64,000 nt of DNA, from the NCBI GenBank assembly GCA_963786195.1, contig CAWAYH010000001.1, forward strand, positions 372,001 through 436,000, read 5' to 3'. This DNA comes from CAWAYH01 sp963786195 (GTDB taxonomy: Bacteria; Acidobacteriota; Vicinamibacteria; Vicinamibacterales; 2-12-FULL-66-21). The position numbers and the translations under genes were made by a program. Below the pieces are notes generated by a model. That model was not told where the DNA came from, made no database searches, and worked only from the letters and a program-made list of their open reading frames with translations. Positions 39,415-49,272 of this stretch are shown here, in pieces (position 1 is the first letter of the stretch; every line of letters starts with the position of its first letter).

Positions 39415-40437
39415 TCACCGGAACTCGTCGACGTGCGCGGCAAGGAGCTCCCGCATGCGCCCGAAGCGGGGGAGATGCTCCAGGTTGTCGCGCACGTAGC
39501 GAAGCGTACGGGGAATGTACTGGATGTACACGGGGTTGCGCCGGGCGGTGGTCTGGTACCCGAACGTGCCGAGCGCCTTCAGGTTGCGTTGGAGGGCCAT
39601 CACATCGAACCGCGTCTGGAATTCGGACTGGGCGCCGGTCAGGCCCTTGAGCGCGAGGAAGTACGCGATCAGCTCGTCGACCGTCTGCTCGGGCAGATCG
39701 ACGTAGGAATCGCGCAGCAGAGACACCAGGTCGTAGGTGTCCGGACCCATGCGCGCATCCTGGAAGTCGATGATGTAGAGACGGTCCTGATGCAGCATGA
39801 GGTTGCGGCTGTGGTAGTCCCGATGGCACAGGACGCGCGGCTCCGCGGCCAATTCCTCGATCAGCACGCTGAACTCGCGCCGCAGCTCGTCGCGGGCCGG
39901 GGGCGCGATCACGACTCCGCGGTACGCTTCGATGAAGTGCTTGATGAAGAAGTCGAGCTCCCACGTGAGCTTCTCGACGTCGAACGCGACGCTGTACGAC
40001 ACGTAGGCTGGATCTTCGAGCTCCGTTCCACGGTGCTGCAGCGTGGCGATCAACGCCACCGCCTGGCGGTACATCGCGGCGTGCTCCGAGGGCGTGGCCG
40101 CGCCGAGGTGCGCCTGGAGCGTGACGTCACCCAGGTCTTCGAGCGCGAGCACGCCGATGTCCTCCGCGTGCCCCAGCACGGTTGGAACCGGTACCGGCAT
40201 CTCTGCAAGCAGTCGGCCGACGTTCACGAACGGCAGCTTCTCGAATTCGAACGGCGCCGAGTACAGCGAGAGAACGATGGATGGTGAGTCGGGGAGGAGC
40301 ACGCGGAAATATCTGCGATCCGAAGCGTCGCCCGTCAGCGGGAGGACGCGCGGGGACTTCGCCGCCAGGCCGCTGCGGCGCAGGTATGTGTCAATCGTGT
40401 CGCGCTGATCTGTGAGATCGGCTACTTCGTGGGTCAT
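39415..40437 (-). CDS. amgK: APH-fold sugar kinase, AmgK-like (MurNAc/GlcNAc kinase)
   Basis: 340 residues of the COG3178-type phosphotransferase family: VLPLTGDASDRRYFRVLLPD, catalytic loop VLCHRDYHSRNLMLHQ and metal motif YIIDFQDARMGPDTYDL. In characterised members this kinase phosphorylates MurNAc or GlcNAc at the anomeric position for peptidoglycan recycling. The partner MurU is a nucleotidyltransferase, and a candidate lies directly upstream here. The pairing supports the call. Exact substrate is inferred. The spacer between them is a 'cggttatcggttg' repeat. Confidence 0.8.
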   Translation of the reverse strand: MTHEVADLTDQRDTIDTYLRRSGLAAKSPRVLPLTGDASDRRYFRVLLPDSPSIVLSLYSAPFEFEKLPFVNVGRLLAEMPVPVPTVLGHAEDIGVLALEDLGDVTLQAHLGAATPSEHAAMYRQAVALIATLQHRGTELEDPAYVSYSVAFDVEKLTWELDFFIKHFIEAYRGVVIAPPARDELRREFSVLIEELAAEPRVLCHRDYHSRNLMLHQDRLYIIDFQDARMGPDTYDLVSLLRDSYVDLPEQTVDELIAYFLALKGLTGAQSEFQTRFDVMALQRNLKALGTFGYQTTARRNPVYIQYIPRTLRYVRDNLEHLPRFGRMRELLAAHVDEFR

Positions 40438-40442
40438 TGGGC

Positions 40443-40522
40443 TCGGTTATCGGTTGTCGGTTATCGGTTGTCGGTTCTCGGTTCGGTTCGGTCGGTTCTC
40501 GGTTTTGGTTTTTGGTTGTTGG
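40443..40522. repeat. 'tcggttatcggttg' short-period repeat
   Basis: About ten degenerate units of 6-8 bp (TCGGTTA, TCGGTTG, TCGGTTC, GGTTTTTGG) fill the 91-bp gap between the MurU-like and AmgK-like genes. T- and G-rich on one strand, unlike the neighbours. Confidence 0.85.
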
Positions 40523-40528
40523 CGCGGG

Positions 40529-41536
40529 TCAGAATTGTCGCACCAGCAGGCTCCCTTCGACGCGCTCTCCGGGAGCGGGGGTACGGCCCGCTGCGGGGAT
40601 GATGGCGCACCGGTCGAATGAAGAGCCGTCCGGAATCCGGACGCCGTCGCCGACGATACAGTCGCAGAGTCGAGCGCGCGAGCCTACGGTGACATCATCC
40701 CATATCGCGGTCCGCACGATGTCGGCCGAATCTGCGATTCGAATACGATCGCCGCTGGCGAGCCGGTCGCCCTCCGCTGCTGCCAGCGCAAGGGACGTGT
40801 CCAGATAGTCGCGCGGCGTCCCGATGTCCTGGAATGACGCGTCCGATACGTGGGCTGCCACGGTGCGCGGGTTGTCTTTGATCATCGATGGATACAGGCT
40901 CGCGACCGACTCCGACTTCACGCCATCGGCGAGCGCCGCGAACACCCGCGCGCGCGCGACCTGGACCCCGATGAAGTGATAGGCGGTCGGAAGGTTTTCG
41001 CGGCTGCTGAGGTCGCGGCGCGCGCGTGTGAACTCGGTCACCCAGCCGTCTTCCGCAACCTGCACGCCGCCGTAGTGCTCAGGCCTGGGATTCCGGACGA
41101 GCGCCATCGTGACGTCGGCACCCGAATCGCGATGCCGGGCAATCAGCGACCACACGTCCAGGTCGGTGAGCGTATCGCCGTTCACAATCAGGATGTTCTC
41201 GTCATCGGCGTCGACGAGCAGCGGCAGCGCGTGCCGCGGCCCCCCTGCCGATCCCAGCACGGGTTGTTCCCACGAGTATCGAACGCGCACACCGAGATCG
41301 CTGCCGTCGCCGACGGCCGAAGCGATCGATGCCGGCTGATGATGCAGATTGAGGACGAGATCGCGGATGACCTGTCGATCCAGCCAGCGGATGATTCGCC
41401 TGACGAGCGCCTCGCCGTTGACCGGCAGGGCAGCCTTGGCGCGCAGGTAGGTGAGCGGCTGGAGCCTCGTGCCAAGCCCGGCCGTCAGCACGAGTGCCGG
41501 CGGTGCGGGATCGGCTCTCCGCGTCTCAGACACCAC
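40529..41536 (-). CDS. murU: Sugar nucleotidyltransferase, MurU-like
   Basis: 335 residues. N-terminal nucleotidyltransferase: VLTAGLGTRLQPLTYLRAKA, the pyrophosphorylase signature with the Lys further on; LIVNGDTLTDLDVW for the metal and sugar site; and SFQDIGTPRDYL. A left-handed beta-helix-like tail follows (SADIVRTAIWDDVTVGSRAR). MurU makes UDP-MurNAc from MurNAc-1-phosphate, bypassing MurA. The tail is longer than in typical MurU, so a GDP-mannose or NDP-heptose pyrophosphorylase is possible. Pairing with the AmgK-like kinase favours the recycling role. Confidence 0.7.
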   Translation of the reverse strand: MVSETRRADPAPPALVLTAGLGTRLQPLTYLRAKAALPVNGEALVRRIIRWLDRQVIRDLVLNLHHQPASIASAVGDGSDLGVRVRYSWEQPVLGSAGGPRHALPLLVDADDENILIVNGDTLTDLDVWSLIARHRDSGADVTMALVRNPRPEHYGGVQVAEDGWVTEFTRARRDLSSRENLPTAYHFIGVQVARARVFAALADGVKSESVASLYPSMIKDNPRTVAAHVSDASFQDIGTPRDYLDTSLALAAAEGDRLASGDRIRIADSADIVRTAIWDDVTVGSRARLCDCIVGDGVRIPDGSSFDRCAIIPAAGRTPAPGERVEGSLLVRQF

Positions 41537-42099
41537 TGTTCGGTTCGTCGAACACCATGTCGGCGCCGTCGAGGCCGTGCTGCTCGCGGTGCCGCAGAAA
41601 GAGGCCGCGGTACGAATCGAGGATGTAGTCGGACTGCCCCCGGCCCAGCGCCTCGCTCATGGTCGCGATTCCCGGCTCGCTGCCTTCGATCTCCACAAAA
41701 ACGCCGACCGGCGTTTCGTCAATCGCGACGATGACGTCTTCGTGGGCGAACTCCTCCCGGTATTTCTCGTACCTGAACCACACGTGCAGTCCCAGTTCCA
41801 TCAGCACGCGCAGGAGGATCGCCCCGTCGCCGACGACGGTCTCGTATCTCTTCGCGAATTCTCACAGAGCCCGGCTGGACAGGGCCCTTGAAGGTCAGCC
41901 GGCTCTTGCCGTTTTCGACACGCACGCGCAGTACGCAACGCCGCCGGCGCAATTGCTCGTCATCGGTGTCGAGCAGCGAATCCTCCTGCAGCCGACGACC
42001 CAGCATAGGCGTGGCGCCGGTAGCAAGCACCGCGGCTCGCGCCGCCTCGGCCGACTCGAACTGGAGCTTGATCTCGCGCTCGAGCAACGTTGTCGTCAT
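41526..42099 (-). CDS. CYTH-domain phosphohydrolase/cyclase-like protein, one frameshift
   Basis: About 190 residues. MTTTLLEREIKLQFESAEAA has the ExExK motif (EREIK). Later blocks are RRCVLRVRVENGKSRLTFKG, (after a shift near 41855) LHVWFRYEKYREEF, VIVAIDETPVGVFVEIEGSE and YILDSYRGLF. The tunnel fold hydrolyses triphosphates (thiamine triphosphate, inorganic triphosphate) or makes cAMP. The substrate is not decided by sequence. Overlaps the MurU-like start by 11 bp, so one operon. Confidence 0.85.
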
Positions 42100-42124
42100 G
42101 GGGCTCCTGGCTTCAAGCCGCGGA

Positions 42125-42973
42125 TTATACCGAGATCGGCCGCCGCGCTCCACGCCAGAGCCAGCGGCGAGCCAGAACGTACATTGTGAAGCACTCCAGG
42201 GCGAATGGGGGGAATCCCCCAAAACCCAGGATGGGCATCTCGAAAACCTTCACATTCGAGAGGATCGGAACGTTGTAAAACCATTTTGCGCCCGCCCTGT
42301 AGTTCCACAGCTCCCAGACCAGGCCACAGAGCAAACCGGCGGCCAGCAGGTTGACGAGCCGGCGCGTCTGTCCCCGCCTGAGGTCGCCGAGAATCGATTC
42401 GTCACCGGCCGACGCGTTGATCGGATCGAGCAGAAAGATGAAGCCAAGAAAGACCGGTGCCGCGAGCCACGGCGTCAGCCACAGGAAGGGCAGCACCAGC
42501 ATGAGCGCGCCCACGGCGATGCTTGCCCATGCGCCGACCGTCAACCGCGATGGACGGGTGAAGACCTGCTTTCGTGGCGACGCCGGAAGCTGCTGACGAG
42601 ATCGCCGGTCTCGAAGAGAGCGGGCGAGATCGTCGCGAACGACCAGATGTACCCGAAGTAGCGAAGCGGACGCGACTCCGGCAGCCCGATGTAATACCAG
42701 CTGTAGATTGAGGTACTTGTTGTAGAGCTCGAAGACAACCCACGACGGAACGGATACCGCTGCCAGGAAGACGAACTCCTGCCGCGCGTCCTGCAACCAG
42801 GAGCTTCCCACGCGGTACCACACGAGGCCGTCGACGCATGCGATGTAACCGGTCCAGGCAATCGGCGTGTGCCACGTGTAGAAAGGCTCGACGCCGGCGA
42901 TCTTCGCGCTTTCCGAGATCGCCATGATCGCCAGCCCGAGCCAGAAGCGAGGTGGGAGTCGACGTCCGCTCAT
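42125..42973 (-). CDS. Multi-spanning membrane protein, two compensating frameshifts
   Basis: About 282 residues, six or more transmembrane segments (FWLGLAIMAISESAKIAG, FVFLAAVSVPSWVVFELYN, VGAWASIAVGALMLVLPFLW, LAAPVFLGFIFLLDPINA, LLAAGLLCGLVWELWNY). The middle block WYYIGLPESRPLRYFGYIWS is only readable in another frame (about 42600-42700), after which the first frame resumes. The end FEMPILGFGGFPPFALECFT is distinctive. I do not recognise the family. It starts with an ATGA overlap onto midA. Confidence 0.7.
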   Translation of the reverse strand: MSGRRLPPRFWLGLAIMAISESAKIAGVEPFYTWHTPIAWTGYIACVDGLVWYRVGSSWLQDARQEFVFLAAVSVPSWVVFELYNKYLNLQLVLHRAAGVASASLLRVHLVVRDDLARSLRDRRSRQQLPASPRKQVFTRPSRLTVGAWASIAVGALMLVLPFLWLTPWLAAPVFLGFIFLLDPINASAGDESILGDLRRGQTRRLVNLLAAGLLCGLVWELWNYRAGAKWFYNVPILSNVKVFEMPILGFGGFPPFALECFTMYVLARRWLWRGARRPISV

Positions 42974-44088
42974 GTGACGCGCGCGCCGGTCAGCCCGCGC
43001 AGGCGGGGATGGCCGACGCCTTTCGCAAACACCAGGACCTTGAACGTGCTTCCGGGACCGCCCGGCATCAGCAGTGTTTTCGCCGCCAGCCGGCGACGGA
43101 TTGCTTCGGCGTCCATCCCGTCGCCGAGCGACTCGGCGATGCCGAGCGCCATCAGGAAGTACGTCTGATCCGTCATGCCGAGCGTCACCATGCCCGACGT
43201 CTCGGCGGCGCGCCGGATGGACGTGAGGTCTACATGCGCCGTGAGGTCGTACTCTCCCGGTGCGGACAGCCAATGGACGCGATCCGCGGTGTGTCTCGAA
43301 TATGTCACCAGCGTGCCCGCGGCGTGAGTCGGCGAGTAGAGCTGCGAGGCCTCGTGGCCGTAATCGAACAACAGCAGAAACCCTCGAGCGAGCGCCGAAG
43401 CCGCTTCAGCAATCCATCTCACGCGGCTCAGTCCGACCTCTGCGCGCCAGCCCGGCTCCAGCGTCACCTCTGATCTCTGAAGGTACCGCTCGATTTCAGG
43501 ATTCGAGAGCGGCCCCAGTGTCTCAACGAATGTGCCGTTGCGTTCAGCAACGTAAAGCTCGCGGACGCCGTCGGGTGTCATGAGCACGACGTGAACGGGC
43601 AGGGCGTCGAGGAGCTCGTTGGCCAGGATGACGCCCGTGACCTCGAGGGGCATCGTGTCGGTCACCGTTATCCGATCGCCGTCGACCGCCAGCCGTTCGG
43701 TCGCCGCCCGGCGCGCGGCGGCGCTTCGATCGACCAGCGTGACGCGCAGGTGCCGGTCGAGGTCGGGATGACGTCGCGCGATCGCGTGGAGGATGTCGGC
43801 CGCAAGCCTTCCATCGCCGGCGCCGACTTCAACCAGGTCGAACCGTGCCGCGCCGGCGTCACGAAGACGGTCCCACATCTCGGCAAGTTGCACAGCGATC
43901 GTCTCGCCGAAGATGGGGCTCACATCCACGCTGGTGAAGAAGTCGCCGTCACGGCCGGATCGCCGCGCCGCCGTGGAGTAGTACCCGTAATCAGGATGGT
44001 TCAGGGCGAGATCCATGAAAGCGGCAGCCGTCATGGGACCGCTCGCCCGAATGCACCGCACGATGAGTTCGTGAAGCGCGACCGGCAT
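42970..44088 (-). CDS. MidA/NDUFAF7-like SAM-dependent methyltransferase
   Basis: 372 residues from ATG 44088, chosen over an upstream start because the extra sequence is a repeat. It starts HELIVRCIRASGPMTAAAFM, then DLALNHPDYGYYSTAARRSG, DGDFFTSVDVSPIFGETIAV, the SAM site LVEVGAGDGRLAADIL, and ILANELLDALPVHVV. This matches the COG1565 family. Mitochondrial members methylate a complex I subunit; the bacterial target is unknown. Confidence 0.92.
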   Translation of the reverse strand: MPVALHELIVRCIRASGPMTAAAFMDLALNHPDYGYYSTAARRSGRDGDFFTSVDVSPIFGETIAVQLAEMWDRLRDAGAARFDLVEVGAGDGRLAADILHAIARRHPDLDRHLRVTLVDRSAAARRAATERLAVDGDRITVTDTMPLEVTGVILANELLDALPVHVVLMTPDGVRELYVAERNGTFVETLGPLSNPEIERYLQRSEVTLEPGWRAEVGLSRVRWIAEAASALARGFLLLFDYGHEASQLYSPTHAAGTLVTYSRHTADRVHWLSAPGEYDLTAHVDLTSIRRAAETSGMVTLGMTDQTYFLMALGIAESLGDGMDAEAIRRRLAAKTLLMPGGPGSTFKVLVFAKGVGHPRLRGLTGARVT

Positions 44089-44110
44089 CGCGTGAATTGT
44101 AGGGGATCGG

Positions 44111-44151
44111 GCGGGAGCCCAGAGCCCAGAGCCCAGCGCCCAGAGCCCACA
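44111..44151. repeat. 'gagccca' short-period repeat
   Basis: GCGGGAGCCCAGAGCCCAGAGCCCAGCGCCCAGAGCCCAC contains five units of 7-9 bp between the protease terminator and the midA start. Confidence 0.8.
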
Positions 44152-44187
44152 AAGAAAAGAGGCCGGCACCTTTCGGGCGCCGGCCTC
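44150..44187 (-). terminator. Strong intrinsic terminator after the DegP-type gene
   Basis: On the minus strand GAGGCCGGC / GCCGGCCTC form a perfect 9-bp stem around an 11-nt loop, followed by TTTTCTTTG. It lies 25 bp past the protease stop codon. Confidence 0.85.
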
Positions 44188-44211
44188 ACCTCGCAACCGG
44201 TTGGCTTGGAC

Positions 44212-45783
44212 TTATCGCTTCCGCATCGTCAGGAAGTTCTGCTGCGGTCCGTTGGGACCCTGTCGCCAGACGAGCAGAAAGACCATCGATCCGGACTCGG
44301 CACTCTGCAGCGCCCGCGTGACCTGGCTCAGGTTGGTCACCGGCGTCCGGTCGATCTCGAGGATGACGTCGTTTTCCACCACCCCGGCGTTGAACGCGGC
44401 GCCGTTGCGGCTGACGCTGCTGACGATCGCGCCGCCCTGGCCGCGCGGCAGCTCCAGCTCGCGCGCGATCTCCGGCGTGATCGCTTCGACATCCATGCCG
44501 AATCCGGTCGACGTCGGCTCGGTGTCGGTCTCGGGTCGCGCCGCGGTGCGGCCGCGCTCCGCGTCGAGGTCGAGCTCACCGACGGTGATGCTCAGCGACC
44601 TCCGCTGCTTGTTGCGGTAGACGGTGAGGGGAACCGTCGTGCCCGGTTGCGTCGCCACGACCATGGCCACCAGCGCGTCGTTGTCTTTGACAGGACGGCC
44701 GTTGAATTCCACGATCACGTCGCCCGGCGCGAGCCCCGCTTTCGATGCCGGTCCGGGCATGACCTCGGTGAGGAGCGCACCGTTGGTGTTGGGCAGCCCG
44801 TGCTTCTGCGCCTCCTTGTCCGACATCGGGTAGTTCTGGACCCGCACGCCGATCACGCCTCGCGTCACTTTTCCGGTGCGGAGCTGCGGCAGCAGGGCGC
44901 GGACGGTGTTGATCGGCGTCGCGAAGCCGATCCCGATGTTCGCGGCCCGCTGATCCGTGTAGATCGCGGTGTTCATCCCGACGACCTCGCCGCGGACGTT
45001 CAGCAGCGGCCCGCCCGAGTTGCCCGGGTTGATCGCCGCGTCGGTCTGAATCATGTTCTGCGGTCTGCCGAGGATGGCGCTGAACGGCCGCCCGATCGCC
45101 GAGATGACACCCACGGTGACGGTGTGGTTCAGGTTGAACGGGTTGCCGATGGCCATGACCCAGTCACCCGGCTGCATCTGGTCCGAATCGCCGAACCTGG
45201 CTTCCTGCAGCGGCGTGGGGGGCATTTCGGTCAGCTGGATCAGCGCGCTGTCGGTCAGCTCGTCGCGCCCAACCACCTTGGCGGAGTACAGATGCTCGTT
45301 CGGGTTGTTGAGATTCGCGCCGATCAGGCCGACCTCGATCTGCTCTGCGTCCTCGACCACGTGATTGTTCGTGAGGATCAGACCGGACTTGTCGATGATG
45401 AACCCGGTGCCGGCGCCCTGCTGCGTGGGAAGGTCCTCTTCACGCGGCGCCGGACGCTGCGGGCGCTGCCCCCCGCGCCCGCGGCGCGCCGAAGAAGCGG
45501 CGCAGATGTCGTCACCGCCGAAGAATTCGGTCATCTCGCGGTTGCGCACCCGCGACGACGTCCTGATGTTGACGACGGTCGGCGCCGACGTGCTCGCGAT
45601 ATTCCGGAACGTCGTCGCGTCAATCGCGCCGGTGATCGGGGCGCGGTTGGCCACTGGCACGTTCAGCGCCTGCGCCGACGACGGCTGGGGCATGCCCCAT
45701 TGAGACGCGATCACCATGCCGACGGCAGCCGACGCGATCGCCACGAGGACGAAATAAAAAAGCGTGGTCTTACGAGTAGGCAT
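44212..45783 (-). CDS. DegP/HtrA-type periplasmic serine protease
   Basis: 523 residues. An N-terminal membrane anchor (TTLFYFVLVAIASAAVGMVI) is followed by a trypsin-like domain: His in LILTNNHVVEDAEQ (about 137), Asp in GRDELTDSALIQL (about 173), Ser in AAINPGNSGGPLLN (about 254). Two PDZ domains follow (KVTRGVIGVRVQNY, ASKAGLAPGDVIVEFNGRPV; AFNAGVVENDVILEIDRTPV). Envelope quality-control protease and chaperone. An Arg/Gly/Pro insertion lies before the His block. Monocistronic, with its own terminator. Confidence 0.95.
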   Translation of the reverse strand: MPTRKTTLFYFVLVAIASAAVGMVIASQWGMPQPSSAQALNVPVANRAPITGAIDATTFRNIASTSAPTVVNIRTSSRVRNREMTEFFGGDDICAASSARRGRGGQRPQRPAPREEDLPTQQGAGTGFIIDKSGLILTNNHVVEDAEQIEVGLIGANLNNPNEHLYSAKVVGRDELTDSALIQLTEMPPTPLQEARFGDSDQMQPGDWVMAIGNPFNLNHTVTVGVISAIGRPFSAILGRPQNMIQTDAAINPGNSGGPLLNVRGEVVGMNTAIYTDQRAANIGIGFATPINTVRALLPQLRTGKVTRGVIGVRVQNYPMSDKEAQKHGLPNTNGALLTEVMPGPASKAGLAPGDVIVEFNGRPVKDNDALVAMVVATQPGTTVPLTVYRNKQRRSLSITVGELDLDAERGRTAARPETDTEPTSTGFGMDVEAITPEIARELELPRGQGGAIVSSVSRNGAAFNAGVVENDVILEIDRTPVTNLSQVTRALQSAESGSMVFLLVWRQGPNGPQQNFLTMRKR

Positions 45784-45845
45784 CGTTCGTTCTCCTGCGG
45801 TCCATTCCTCCCGGCTGCACGCCGGACGCTGGCTTCTCCGGTCGA

Positions 45846-47028
45846 TTATGCGAGCGTGACGATCGAATCCTGCCGCGGCCCCGTCACGCGCGCGCTGCCG
45901 TTTCCGACGAACATGTTGATTTCCGTGCGCACACCATATCGGTCCGTGTAGACCCCTGGTTCAATGGTAAACCCCGTGCCCGGAATGAGGCGCCGGTCGT
46001 CGTGGGTCTCGTAGTCGTCCATGTGGACGCCGTTCCCGTGCACGTCCTCGCCGAGGCTGTGGCCGGTCCGATGAATGAACTGCGGACCGAAGCCAGCCCG
46101 CTCGATCACCGTACGACACGCGCGATCGACCTCGAACCCGCGAAGCTCGCGGCCCTCACGGGACGCGGATTCGACCAGCTCGATCGCGGCATCCCGGCCG
46201 TCACGCGCCGCGGCGAATGCCCGGGCGAACTCATCAGGCACCTGCGTGCCCGTGAACCCGACCCAGGTGATGTCAGCAAAAACCGCGCCTCGTGTGGGCA
46301 GCTTGCCCCAAAGGTCGAGCAGCACAAGCTCGTTGGGACGAATGGGCCGATCGGCGGTTGCGGGACGGTACGTAGTGCGGGTTGCCGGCATGTTCCTGCG
46401 CCGCCACGATTGGCGCGGACTCCGCGATCAGGCCCTCGTCTCTGAACCAGCCGACCATGGCGTCCTGGACCTCGATCTCGGTCAACGGTTGCCCCGCAAC
46501 CGTTCGGCGCTTGATGAGTTCGAACGCCCGGTCCTTGATTCGATACAAACGCTCCGACGCCGCGGTGTGTGTCGCGTACGCGTCGGCGGTCCAGATCGCC
46601 TCGAATCGCTGGACCAGGTCGCCGGAGGAGACGACCGACGCCCCACAGTCGCGCACCGCTTCGACGGTTCCGGCGTCGACCCGGGACACATACGGGATCG
46701 CGTTCCCCGGCGAGTACTCCATCGCCACTCGCTTCACGCCCCGCAGCAGCTCCCGAAGCCCGCTGGCGAGCTGTTCTCTGCCTGCATATGCACGCTTTTC
46801 GCCCGGCAGATCGTCAAGATTGTGCCGCTCGATGGCATGCACGAGGCCCCGCGGCGCGCCGTCGGCGGGCACGAGGTAGTACCAGCGCCGCGTCGCCATC
46901 TTTCCGGAGGACGCCAGGCCTGCCAGCCGCGAGGCAATCGGGTTCGACCCGTGAAAGTCGTAGAGCAGCCAGCCGTCGAGCTTGTCTTCCTTCAGCGCCC
47001 GCTGGACGGCGTCGATGGGCAACACCAT
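45846..47028 (-). CDS. M24 family metallopeptidase (Xaa-Pro aminopeptidase-like), one frameshift
   Basis: About 394 residues. The N-terminal creatinase-like domain (LDGWLLYDFHGSNPIASRLA) is followed by a pita-bread domain with the five metal ligands: Asp in ELVLLDLWGK, Asp in AVFADITWVGF, His in HRTGHSLGEDVHG, Glu in GFTIEPGVYT and Glu in VRTEINMFV. The frame changes near 46370 between PHYVPS and the TYRPATADRP block. The MATRRWYYLVPADGAPRGLV region shows the N-domain. Likely cleaves X-Pro dipeptides in the cytosol. Divergent from the VWFA gene. Confidence 0.9.
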
Positions 47029-47071
47029 GAGTTGAGTATACCGCCGCGCACTCTACCGGGTAAGACGACGA

Positions 47072-47100
47072 AACCCTTCGTGAGGTTTGACCCGTATAAT
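47072..47100 (+). promoter_or_regulatory. Promoter of the VWFA-protein gene
   Basis: A perfect TATAAT (47095-47100) lies about 58 bp before the proposed start; the -35 region is poor. It is the only exact -10 in this divergent spacer. Confidence 0.45.
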
Positions 47101-47158
47101 GAAAGGTGCCTGCCTGGAGTCCTGGTCCGGCCCGTGCCGGATGTTACAGATGAAAGCT

Positions 47159-49230
47159 ATGCGTACTACGCTTCCGGCTGTTCTGACTCTTGCTGCGCTT
47201 GCCGGCCCGGCCATGCTCGCGCAACAGACGCGGCCTCCGGCCCAGAGCCGCCGCCGCCGATCACCTTCAAGGTCGAGGTCAACTACGTCGAGATCGACGC
47301 GTCTGTCACCGATCAGCAGGGCAACTTCGTCCGCGACCTGACCAAGGATGACTTCGAGCTGTCGGAGCAGGGCAAGTCCCAGTCGGTCTCGGTCTTCTCG
47401 CTCGTGGACATCCCGATAGCCCGCTTCGACCCGCCGCTGTTCAAGACGAAGCCCATCGAGCCGGATGTCCGGAGCAACCGGCACGAATTCGACGGCCGCG
47501 TCTTCGTGATCGTGCTCGACGACCTGAACACCAATTTCGCGCGCACGTCGCGCGTCAAGGCTGCCGCGCGGCAGTTCATCGAGCGCTATCTCGGCGCGAA
47601 CGACATCGCGGCGGTGATCCCGACGGGCGGCCGGACGAGCGCGGGCCAGGAATTCACCAGCAGCCGCGAACGGCTGCTCCGCGCCGTCGACAAGTTCATG
47701 GGCCAGAAGGAGCGCTCGGCCACGCTCGAGAAGATCGACGACTACTACCGATCGCGGGATCTCGGCACGGGCGCGCTCCCCCGCGATCCGATCGAGGCGT
47801 TGCGCGTGTTCAAGGCCCGCAACACCTACCTCACCCTGAAGAACGTCGCCGACTACCTGAATGGCATCCGTGGCCGCCGCAAGGCGGTCGTGCTGTTCAG
47901 CGAAGGCGTCGAATACGACACGTACGACCAGATCACCAACACGTACGCCGCGGACATCCGCGACGCGAGCCGCGATGCGATCGCGGCCGCGACGCGCGCC
48001 AACGTCAGCATCTATTCCGTCGATCCGCGCGGGCTCGGGGGCTTCGAAGACGCCGCCGAGATCGGGTCGCTGCCCGACGATCCTTCGCTCGGGCTCGGGA
48101 CGCTCGCGCTGCAGCGCGAGATGGAGCTCTCGCAGGACAGCCTGCGCGTGCTGTCGAACGAGACCGGCGGATTCGCCGCCGTGAACAGGAACGACTTCTC
48201 CACGAGCTTTGCGCGCATCATCCAGGACAACAGCAGTTACTACGTGCTTGGGTACTACTCGACCGACACCCGCCGCGACGGGCAGTTCCGGGGGGTGACT
48301 GTCCGCGTCAAGCGGCCAGGGCTCGAGGTGCGCGCGAGAAAAGGCTACGTCGCGCCGCGAGGCCGTCCGCCGGCCGGCACGCCTCCGCCGAGCATCAAGG
48401 CCTCAGTCGAGTTGCGTGATGCGTTGAACAGTCCGATCGCGGTCAGCGGTCTGCCGCTCAACGTCGTCGCCGCACCGCTGCTCGGCGCGCGGCCGAACGC
48501 GTCCGTGCTCGTCGCCCTCGAGGTCGAGGGCAGCCGGCTGAAGTTCAAGGAGGACGGCGGAACGTTCTCCGACGATATCGAAGTCGTGATAATGGCCGCT
48601 GACGAGAACGCCAAGATCCGCGACGGCGCGCGCGACGTCGCGCAGCTGCGCCTGAAGGCCGATACCCATGCCGCGGTGATGCGCTACGGCGTCCGGATCC
48701 TGCGCAGGCTCGCGCTGCCGCCGGGCCGGTATCAGCTTCGCATCGGCGCGCGCGAGTCCGGCGGCGGTCTCATCGGATCCGTCTTGTACGACCTCGACGT
48801 CCCGGACTTCACGAAGGAGCCACTCGCGATGAGCGGTTTGCTCATCACGTCCAAGGCAGCCTCGCGGATTCCGACGGCCAACAACGACCCGGAGTTCAAG
48901 GAGATCCTCCCGTCGCCGCCGACGGCGGTGCGGGTGTTCCCGGTGAACGACGTCATGACGATCGCCACTGACGTCTACGACAATCGCATCAATACCCCGC
49001 ATCGGGTCGAAATCAAGACGACGGTCACGGCGGATGATGGGAAGGTCGTGTTCACGTCGACCGACGAGCGGAAAACCGAGGAGCTGAAGGGCGCCGGGAC
49101 GTTCGGGCACGTCGCGAACATTCCGCTCACGGGTGTCGCGCCTGGACGCTACGTGCTGAGGGTCGACGCGCGCGTGCTGTTGTCCAACGGCGCCACCGCG
49201 TCGCGCGAGGTGGAGTTCCTGGTTCGCTAG
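47159..49230 (+). CDS. Secreted VWFA-domain protein, acidobacterial type, one frameshift
   Basis: About 690 residues. Signal peptide MRTTLPAVLTLAALAGPAML-AQQ. After a shift near 47250: PITFKVEVNYVEIDASVTDQ and GNFVRDLTKDDFELSEQGK. Then comes a von Willebrand A-like domain (VFVIVLDDLNTNFARTSRVK, RKAVVLFSEGVEYDTYD, VSIYSVDPRGLGGFED) with a degenerate metal site (DDLNT in place of DxSxS). It ends with YYVLGYYSTDTRRDGQFRGV and VRVKRPGLEVRARKGY, typical of the VWFA-related acidobacterial family. A second beta-rich half follows. Exported; function unknown. Confidence 0.88.
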
Positions 49231-49272
49231 CGAGACCCTCCCCGGCACGCGAATGGCATAGGGCTACAGGGA

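Noticed and set aside
43591..45951. Very long plus-strand open frame (over 700 codons)
   Set aside because: It is antisense to the midA and DegP-type genes, both of which have clear catalytic motifs. It has no recognisable domain and reflects high GC with few stops.
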